DNA of 6,950 bases. Origin: CAILLO01 sp964579735 (GTDB lineage: Bacteria; Bacillota; Clostridia; Saccharofermentanales; UBA5734). The notes beneath the pieces were generated by a model. It was not told the DNA's origin. It searched no databases and saw nothing but the letters and a program-made list of their open reading frames with translations. Every line of letters begins with the position of its first letter. Positions within the stretch are counted from its first letter, which is position 1. Of this stretch, positions 1 through 4,496 are shown piece after piece. Where the stretch lies: positions 1 to 6,950 of the forward strand of contig CAZOHH010000099.1 in assembly GCA_964579735.1 (NCBI GenBank), written 5' to 3'. The translations under genes were made by a program, and so were the position numbers.

Positions 1-894
1 CTACATCAGCAGCAGCATCTCCCGCAGGGCGCGGCAGGCGGCCGCGGTCGAGATCCCAGAGGCGTCGAGCTGCGGGGCGAGTTCGACGACGTCCGCGCCG
101 ACGAGGTCGGGGTGCGCCGCCGCGACGGCATCGAAGGCCGCCTGGAGTTCGCGGAACGTGAGGCCGCCGGGCTCGGGCGTGCCGGTGCCGGGGAAGCCGC
201 TCGGGTCCAGGACGTCGAGGTCGACGGTCAGGTAAACGGGCGCGCCTTCGGAAGCGAGCCGGCGGCAGAGTTCGCCGAGGCCTTCCGTCGTGTCGCGGTG
301 GAGGTCGATGTGCTCCTTCGACCAGGCGAACTCCTCGCGGGTGCCGGAGCGGATGCCGAACGAGTGGATGCGGCCGTCGCCCAACAGGTCGTGGGCTCGG
401 CGGATCACGCAGGCATGGGAGAGCTTCTCGCCGAGGTAGTCCTCGCGCGTGTCGGAGTGGGCGTCGAGGTGGACCACATGCAGGCCGGGGTGGGCCGCGG
501 CGGCCGCGCGCAGTGCGCCCAGCGTGACGAGGTGCTCGCCGCCGACCAGGAAGGGGCGTCTCCCCTCCTCGTAGATCTGGCGAACCTCCGCCTCGATCCG
601 GTCCAGGGCGGCGGAGGCGTTGCCCGGGGCGAACTCGAGATCCCCGGCGTCGTGCACGGCGGAATCCTCGAGATCGGCGTCGCGGGAGGGGCTGTAGGTC
701 TCGAAGCCCATGGACTCGACGCGCATCTGCATCGGGGCGAAGCGCGATCCGGGGCGGTAGGAGACGGTGCCGTCGAAGGGTGCGCCAAGGAGGACGATGC
801 GCGATTCCACACGGGGGGTCGAACAGCCCAGGAAGCACTGCGGCCAGGTCGGCCGGAAGCCTCCGGCGCCGGGATAGTCCAGCGGAACGCTCAT
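1..894 (-). CDS. speB: Agmatinase (agmatine ureohydrolase)
   Basis: Hydrolyses agmatine to putrescine and urea in the cytoplasm, the second step of the arginine route to polyamines. The 297-residue protein is of normal family length and complete: its TAG stop is the first three bases of the window. Ureohydrolase signatures for a two-manganese centre occur in order: GGEH with H121, LDAHSD with D144, H146 and D148, and TVDLDVLDP with D225 and D227, followed by PGTGTPEPGG (235-244). The C-terminal ELAPQLD block is also typical. The ATG lies one base after the speE stop (TGA-C-ATG), and its purine-rich ribosome binding site (complement of 903-913, 8 nt from the start) lies inside the end of speE, so translation is probably coupled. 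Formiminoglutamase or guanidinobutyrase are family alternatives. The neighbouring SpeA, SpeD and SpeE make agmatinase the best reading. Confidence 0.93.
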   Translation of the reverse strand: MSVPLDYPGAGGFRPTWPQCFLGCSTPRVESRIVLLGAPFDGTVSYRPGSRFAPMQMRVESMGFETYSPSRDADLEDSAVHDAGDLEFAPGNASAALDRIEAEVRQIYEEGRRPFLVGGEHLVTLGALRAAAAAHPGLHVVHLDAHSDTREDYLGEKLSHACVIRRAHDLLGDGRIHSFGIRSGTREEFAWSKEHIDLHRDTTEGLGELCRRLASEGAPVYLTVDLDVLDPSGFPGTGTPEPGGLTFRELQAAFDAVAAAHPDLVGADVVELAPQLDASGISTAAACRALREMLLLM

Positions 895-895
895 G

Positions 896-1768
896 TCAGG
901 TTCCCCCTTCCTCGGAAAGCAGCGCGGCCACGTAGGGCGGCAGCGCGAAGGCGCCGGCGTGCATGGCGCGAGAGTAGTAGCGGGTCGGCATGGCCGGCGT
1001 CCCGGCGGGCGAATCGGCCTCGGACTTGCGGTCCTCCACGGGGAGGACGCCCTTGGAGGCGAATCCGAACAGCCACATCCCGGACGGGTAGGTAGGCATG
1101 TGGAAGTGGTAGACCTCGCTGACCGCGAAGGTCTCGCGCAGGCGCTTGTGGGCGCGGCGCATGGACTGGGCGTAGGTGGCGTAGAAGGGGCTCTCGTGCT
1201 GGTTGACGAGGATGCCGTCCGCGGTGAGGGTGCGATGGCAGTCCTGATAGAACTTGCGGCTGAACAGGCCTTCGCCGGGGCCGATGGGGTCGGTCGAATC
1301 GACGAGGATCAGGTCGTACGCTCCGTCCGCGGTCTCCTTCAGAAAGCGCACGCCGTCCTCGAAGATGGGGTGGATGCGCGGGTCCGCGTCGATCGCGCCG
1401 GCGACCGAGGGCAGGAACTTCTGGCAGAGCCGCACGACGCGCTCGTCGATCTCGACCATGTCGATGCGCTCGATCTGCGGGTACCGGACGAGTTCTCGCA
1501 CGGTTCCGCCATCTCCGCCGCCGATCACGAGCACCTTTTTCGGGTTCTTCGCCACGGACATGGGCACATGCACCAGCATCTCGTGGTAGTGCTTCTCGTC
1601 GCTCTCGGCCACCATCATCAAGCCGTCGAGCGTGAAGAACTTGCCGAAGGTGTCGGACTCGAAGAAGTCGATGCGCTGGAAGGGTGTGTCCTCCCCATAG
1701 AAATGGCGGGCCTTGATGGAAAGCCGGACGTCGCCGGTATGATCCTCGGTGAACCACTCTTCCTTCAT
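896..1768 (-). CDS. speE: Spermidine synthase (polyamine aminopropyltransferase)
   Basis: Transfers the aminopropyl group of decarboxylated SAM to putrescine, giving spermidine and methylthioadenosine. The 290-residue cytoplasmic protein has the usual layout: a small N-terminal beta domain (about 1-65) with LDGLMM and YHEM (Y61, H62), then a Rossmann methyltransferase-like domain. Key motifs are VLVIGGGDGGTVREL (79-93), the VEID nucleoside-binding acidic residue (105-108), LVDSTDPIGP (155-164) with the catalytic-type D157 and D160, and PTYPSGMW (225-232). The ATG has a perfect AAGGAGG (complement of 1777-1783) at 8-nt spacing. It starts 24 bp after speA and ends one base before speB. Residues about 242-262 form a hydrophilic linker before TRYYS. 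Product specificity (spermidine rather than thermospermine or norspermidine) is inferred from the putrescine-producing neighbours. Confidence 0.95.
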   Translation of the reverse strand: MKEEWFTEDHTGDVRLSIKARHFYGEDTPFQRIDFFESDTFGKFFTLDGLMMVAESDEKHYHEMLVHVPMSVAKNPKKVLVIGGGDGGTVRELVRYPQIERIDMVEIDERVVRLCQKFLPSVAGAIDADPRIHPIFEDGVRFLKETADGAYDLILVDSTDPIGPGEGLFSRKFYQDCHRTLTADGILVNQHESPFYATYAQSMRRAHKRLRETFAVSEVYHFHMPTYPSGMWLFGFASKGVLPVEDRKSEADSPAGTPAMPTRYYSRAMHAGAFALPPYVAALLSEEGGT

Positions 1769-1792
1769 GGAAAGGGCCTCCTTCGTGGGCGT

Positions 1793-3268
1793 CTAGCGCC
1801 CGAGGATGCGGACGAACCGCGGATTGTCCTGTTCGTTGATGATCGTGCCCTTGTTCTCGAGGATGAACTCGTACTGCCGGATCACGTCCGCCGTGAGACG
1901 CTCGCCCGGGATGACGAGCGGGATGCCGGGTGGGTAGGCCATCAGCGACTCGCCGCTGATCTCGCCCTCGGCTTCGGAGATCGGGACGATGCGCGAGGGG
2001 GCGTAGAATGCTTCGCGAGGGGGCACGACGAGGCGCGGCCGCGGCAGCTCGACGGCTCCGGTGGCGTCGTGCGGCCAGGCCTCGAGAGGCGGGCGCGTGC
2101 CGTGGTACAGGCGCGACAGTTCGGCGAAGGCGTCGGCGAGGCGCGCGAGGGTGCTCTCGTCGTCGGCGAAGGAGCAGACGGCCAGCACGGTGTGCGGCTC
2201 GGACAACTCGAGCTGGATGCCGAGCTGCTCGCGCATCACGCGGTAGACTTCGTACCCGCTGATGCCGAGGTCGTTGACCCGGACGGCGATCTTGGTGCCG
2301 TCGTACTTGAAGATGCCGGGGCGGCCCTCGTCGGCGGAGGACAGCACCTCGAGGCCGGGCACTTTCGCGATCCGGGCGCGGGCGGCCTCCACCTGGGGCA
2401 GGAGGCGGGCAAGGCGCGAACGGCCCTCGGTCGCGAGGAGCGCGCGGGTTGCGTCGAGGCTGGCCATGAGCAGGTAGGAGGCGCTGGTGGTCTGCATCAG
2501 GTTGATGGCGCCGCGCACGCGCTGGTGGTCGATGAGCCCTTCCTGGATCAGCAGGGCGGAACTCTGCGTCAGGGAGCCGCAGGTCTTGTGGAGGCTCATG
2601 GTGGAGAGGTCTGCGCCGCAGTCCATGGCACTGGCCGGCAGGTCATCGTGGAAGTGCAGGTGCGCCCCGTGGGCCTCGTCGACGAGCACGGCGATCCGGC
2701 GACGGTGGCAGTAGGAGACGATGGAGGCGAGGTCGGAGGCGGCACCATAATACGTGGGGTTCACGACGAGAAGTGCTGCGGCATCGGGGTGTTCAGACAC
2801 GGCGGCCTTCACGGTGTCGAGCGTGATACCGTGCGAGATGCCCCAGCGTGGGTCGGTCTCGGCGGCGAGGAACACCGGTACGGCGCCCGTGAGGATCAGG
2901 GCGTTGATGGCGGACTTGTGGACGTTGCGCGGAAGCAGGATCTTGGCGCCCGGCGCGCAGGCGGAGAAGATCATGGCCTGTACGCCGAAGGTGGAGCCGT
3001 TCACGAGGAAGAAGGCCTCGTCGGCGCCGTAGAGATTGGCCAGCAGGCTCTCGGCATCCTTGATCACCCCGCGGGGGTGGTCGAGCAGGTCGAGCTCGGG
3101 CATGGAGTTCATGTCGAGTCGCAGGCCGCGCGCGTCGAGCGAGTCGGAGAACCGCGTGCGCAGGGCGCCCTTCTTGTGACCGGGCACGTCGAACGAAAGG
3201 TTCGCCGAGTCGGCGGCCTTTTCCAGAGCCGTCAGCAGCGGGGTCTTCTTCTGGTGGGTGTAGTGCAT
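1793..3268 (-). CDS. speA: PLP-dependent arginine decarboxylase, Bacillus SpeA type
   Basis: Probably decarboxylates arginine to agmatine, which SpeB then converts to putrescine. The 491-residue protein belongs to the Orn/Lys/Arg decarboxylase family with the aspartate aminotransferase fold (fold type I), in its short form lacking the N-terminal receiver-like wing of the E. coli inducible enzymes. Visible features: FDVPGHKKG (26-34), the NVHKS segment with H117 that would stack on the cofactor, VDEAHGAH (196-203) with D197 contacting the PLP ring nitrogen, and SLHKT with K228 as the Schiff-base lysine. The C-terminal domain carries AYPPGIP (444-450) followed by IPGE. The family also contains lysine and ornithine decarboxylases, which sequence alone does not separate. 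The agmatinase gene in the same operon favours arginine. The ribosome binding site AGGAG overlaps the speD stop codon (TAGGAG), 9 nt from the ATG, suggesting coupling. Confidence 0.88.
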   Translation of the reverse strand: MHYTHQKKTPLLTALEKAADSANLSFDVPGHKKGALRTRFSDSLDARGLRLDMNSMPELDLLDHPRGVIKDAESLLANLYGADEAFFLVNGSTFGVQAMIFSACAPGAKILLPRNVHKSAINALILTGAVPVFLAAETDPRWGISHGITLDTVKAAVSEHPDAAALLVVNPTYYGAASDLASIVSYCHRRRIAVLVDEAHGAHLHFHDDLPASAMDCGADLSTMSLHKTCGSLTQSSALLIQEGLIDHQRVRGAINLMQTTSASYLLMASLDATRALLATEGRSRLARLLPQVEAARARIAKVPGLEVLSSADEGRPGIFKYDGTKIAVRVNDLGISGYEVYRVMREQLGIQLELSEPHTVLAVCSFADDESTLARLADAFAELSRLYHGTRPPLEAWPHDATGAVELPRPRLVVPPREAFYAPSRIVPISEAEGEISGESLMAYPPGIPLVIPGERLTADVIRQYEFILENKGTIINEQDNPRFVRILGR

Positions 3269-3280
3269 CCTCTTCCGCTC

Positions 3281-4147
3281 CTACATCGAGGAGAAGTTGC
3301 GGCCGTAGTAGATCTCCTCCATCTCGCGGTGGATGCGCTGCTCGATGCGCCGCTTCTCGCCCGCGTGGAGCTTGGCCTTGGTCGTGCCGAAGAGGTAGTT
3401 GTCGAGGTCGAACGCACGAAGCATGCACTTGGTGTGGAAGATGTTCTCCTGATAGACGTTGACGTCCATCATGTGGTAGCTGTCGAGGATCTCCTGCGGC
3501 AGGTAGCTCTGGATGGAGTGGATGGGGTGGTCGATGAACAGCTTCTTGCCCGTGAAGTCGCGCGTGAAGCCGCGCACGCGGTAGTCGATCGTCATGATGT
3601 CGGCGTCGAAGCTGTGGATCAGGTAGTCCAGGGCGTTCAGCGGGGAGATGCGGCCGCAGGTGGAGACGTCGATGTCGATGCGGAAGGTGCTGATGCCGAG
3701 CACGGGGTGGTATTCGGGGTAGGTGTGGACGGTGATGTGGCTCTTGTCGAGGTGCGCGAGGATCGTGTCGCGCGGTGGAGTCGGCCCGGAGGGACCATCC
3801 CCGTTGGACGCGCCGTTACCGGCGGACGTGCCGTTGGGACCCGACGGACCGGTGCCGCCGAGCTGCTCTTCCTCGCAGATCAGGATCGTGACGGAGGAAC
3901 CCTGCGGGTCGTAGTCCTGCTTCGAGATGCTGAGAATCGTCGCGCCGATGATCTGGTTCACGCTCTCGAGGATCGTGGTCAGGCGTTCGGCGTTGTACTG
4001 CTCGTCGATGTACTCGATGTACGCGTCGCGGTCCTCGACGGTTCGCGCGTAGCATAGGTCGTATAGATTGAAGCTCAGGGACTTGGTGAGGTTGTTGAAC
4101 CCGTGCAGCTTGAGCTTGGTGGGGTTCGTCTGCTGGATCTTCTCCAC
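3281..4147 (-). CDS. speD: S-adenosylmethionine decarboxylase proenzyme, E. coli type
   Basis: Decarboxylates SAM to supply the aminopropyl donor for SpeE. The 288-residue protein closely resembles E. coli SpeD (264 residues). Conserved blocks include KLKLHGFNNLTKSLSF (11-26), the self-cleavage site AHLDKSHITVHTYPE (131-145), FRIDIDVSTCG with C164, TIDYRVRGFTRD (186-197) and DVNVYQENIFHTK (228-240). Cleavage between K135 and S136 would create the pyruvoyl cofactor on S136 and split the chain into beta and alpha subunits. The start is GTG, chosen because AGGAGG (complement of 4155-4160) sits 7 nt upstream. The protein begins about 8 residues earlier than the E. coli enzyme. Residues 97-125 are a Gly/Ser/Asn/Pro/Thr-rich insertion just before the cleavage site, making the linker about 16 residues longer than in E. 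coli. It is the first gene of the spermidine operon, behind a long structured leader. Confidence 0.95.
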   Translation of the reverse strand: MEKIQQTNPTKLKLHGFNNLTKSLSFNLYDLCYARTVEDRDAYIEYIDEQYNAERLTTILESVNQIIGATILSISKQDYDPQGSSVTILICEEEQLGGTGPSGPNGTSAGNGASNGDGPSGPTPPRDTILAHLDKSHITVHTYPEYHPVLGISTFRIDIDVSTCGRISPLNALDYLIHSFDADIMTIDYRVRGFTRDFTGKKLFIDHPIHSIQSYLPQEILDSYHMMDVNVYQENIFHTKCMLRAFDLDNYLFGTTKAKLHAGEKRRIEQRIHREMEEIYYGRNFSSM

Positions 4148-4154
4148 GGCGGTT

Positions 4155-4205
4155 CCTCCTGACGCCTAGTTCACGCCTTTTCGGCCTGACGCGCGTCCGG
4201 GAGGT
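4155..4205 (-). promoter_or_regulatory. Hairpin that would sequester the speD Shine-Dalgarno sequence
   Basis: In the speD transcript CCUCC (4204-4200) is complementary to the ribosome binding core GGAGG (4159-4155). After a CG/A internal loop the helix continues with GACGC (4197-4193) against GCGUC (4165-4161), giving ten Watson-Crick pairs. The apical region can itself fold as UCA-G-GCC-GAAAA-GGC-G-UGA (4189-4171). In this fold the SD of speD is fully paired, so translation would be off. The ACCUCC strand has a perfect alternative partner upstream (GGAGGU, 4252-4247). The complementarity is directly visible; the regulatory role is inference. Confidence 0.5.
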
Positions 4206-4260
4206 GTGCAGGGACGGTCCCGATTTTCCGGGTCCGGCGGCTGTCTACCTCCTGTTGGAG
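4200..4260 (-). promoter_or_regulatory. Anti-sequestor helix with SD-mimic decoy
   Basis: GGAGGU (4252-4247) pairs perfectly with ACCUCC (4205-4200). Inside that helix, after an AGA/CAC internal loop, CAG (4243-4241) pairs with CUG (4211-4209), and GGAC-CCG pairs with CGG-(GACC)-GUCC (4235-4212). Forming this helix removes the strand that would otherwise cover the speD SD, so it is the predicted ON state. GGAG of the decoy can alternatively pair with CUCC (4260-4257) through an AACA loop. Three mutually exclusive pairings of the same CCUCC/GGAGG words are typical of an expression platform. Confidence 0.45.
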
Positions 4261-4331
4261 CGTCTGATCGTCCAGGCAATGTACCCGACTTCAACGGGCC
4301 ATGGCGGGTGGGTCGGCCGCGTTCGCTTCAC
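4245..4331 (-). CDS. Possible 28-residue arginine-rich leader peptide upstream of speD
   Basis: A short reading frame in the speD leader with a GTG start (4331-4329) and TAG stop (4247-4245). A weak ribosome binding site GAGG (complement of 4340-4343) lies 8 nt before the start. The peptide begins MKRTRPTHPPWP and ends TIRRSNRR; six of 28 residues are arginine, and the last two sense codons are AGG AGG. The GGAGGU decoy of the switch coincides with these two codons plus the first base of the stop. A ribosome paused at the end of the frame would therefore mask the decoy and favour the SD-sequestering helix. Arginine is the SpeA substrate. Polyamine- or amino-acid-responsive leader peptides are known for speF in enterobacteria and for eukaryotic SAM decarboxylase. 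The peptide resembles neither in sequence, and translation is unproven. Confidence 0.3.
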   Translation of the reverse strand: MKRTRPTHPPWPVEVGYIAWTIRRSNRR

Positions 4332-4359
4332 GACTGGAACCTCGCACCATGGTTGCAGG

Positions 4360-4414
4360 AACAGTCAGGCTCCTTGGTGAACCTGTCTTGGGCTGTGCCC
4401 GTGCCTTTACTGTC
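4360..4414 (-). ncRNA. Predicted three-way-junction RNA at the 5' end of the speD leader
   Basis: Beginning at the inferred transcription start, GACAGU (4414-4409) can pair with ACUGUU (4365-4360). It encloses a GGGC-ACA-GCCC hairpin (4400-4390) and a seven-pair hairpin CAGGUUC-ACCAAG-GAGCCUG (4385-4366, one G-U). The second hairpin abuts the closing helix with no intervening base. The unpaired joining segments are AAAGGCAC and AAGA. The layout would suit a ligand-binding domain or a stability element. No known class was recognised and covariation cannot be tested from one sequence. Confidence 0.35.
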
Positions 4415-4421
4415 GCCTCGC

Positions 4422-4450
4422 ATCATAGCAGAAACCCCCCCCTACAACAA
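4422..4450 (-). promoter_or_regulatory. Promoter of the speD-speA-speE-speB operon
   Basis: On the minus strand a -35 TTGTTG (4450-4445, three of six consensus bases) is followed after exactly 17 bp by a -10 TATGAT (4427-4422, five of six), predicting a start near 4414. The spacer contains a run of eight G residues (4442-4435). The -35 region overlaps the T-rich tail of the uxaC terminator, so the two transcription units meet with no spare sequence. Confidence 0.6.
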
Positions 4451-4473
4451 GAAAGAGGTTGCCGAAGCCCTCT
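4444..4473 (-). terminator. Rho-independent terminator of uxaC
   Basis: Twenty-three bases past the uxaC stop, the transcript reads AGAGG-GC-UUCG-GC-AA-CCUCU. This is a seven-pair stem with a two-base bulge capped by a stable UUCG tetraloop, followed directly by the U-rich tract UUCUUGUUGU. Orientation fits uxaC only; on the plus strand the hairpin is followed by GTGCGAG and would not terminate. Confidence 0.65.
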
Positions 4474-4496
4474 GTGCGAGCCTCTCCGGGCGCGAC

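Larger units (their letters stand above)
4148..4414 (-). promoter_or_regulatory. Long structured 5' leader of the speD operon
   Basis: This is the predicted untranslated leader, from the inferred transcription start (near 4414) to the speD GTG. Its 267 nt are unusually long for this compact region and contain many local pairings. In transcript order: a three-way junction (4414-4360), a possible short reading frame (4331-4245), a helix CCGAC (4316-4312) with GUCGG (4289-4285), a hairpin CUCC-AACA-GGAG (4260-4249), a hairpin GGAC-CCG / CGG-(GACC)-GUCC (4235-4212), and an SD-sequestering helix (4204-4155). No T-rich tract follows any hairpin, so control would act on translation rather than by intrinsic termination. 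The structures were drawn by hand and no energies were computed. I do not recognise a known riboswitch class. Confidence 0.5.

Noticed and set aside
893..4057. Uninterrupted plus-strand frame of 1054 codons antisense to speE, speA and speD.
   Set aside because: It mirrors three genes with clear homology and intact catalytic motifs. In GC-rich genes antisense stops are rare, so long mirror frames are expected. The composition (Val, Gly, Arg, Asp rich, no recognisable domain) and the lack of a ribosome binding site agree.
4148..4160. AGGAGGAACCGCC just before the speD start looks somewhat like a T-box sequence.
   Set aside because: The UGGN core of the T-box is absent and no Stem I specifier hairpin is evident. 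It is better explained as the ribosome binding site.
4291..4350. Alternative 19-residue frame with an ATG start inside the speD leader.
   Set aside because: No Shine-Dalgarno sequence lies within 5-12 nt; the nearest, AAGGAG, is 19 nt away and is paired in the three-way junction. It does not connect with the switch strands. Weaker than the GTG frame, though not excluded.
4326..4380. Resemblance of the leader to the SAM-I riboswitch core (GCAACC followed by GGUGC and UUCCAG).
   Set aside because: The strongly conserved GGGACUGGCCC pseudoknot and kink-turn region is missing, GCAACC and GGUGC are only two bases apart, and no closing P1 helix is seen. Judged coincidental, but a covariance model search would settle it.
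4279..4380. Small plus-strand frame with an ATG start in the speD leader region.
   Set aside because: No ribosome binding site or plus-strand promoter supports it, and it is antisense to the predicted speD leader.
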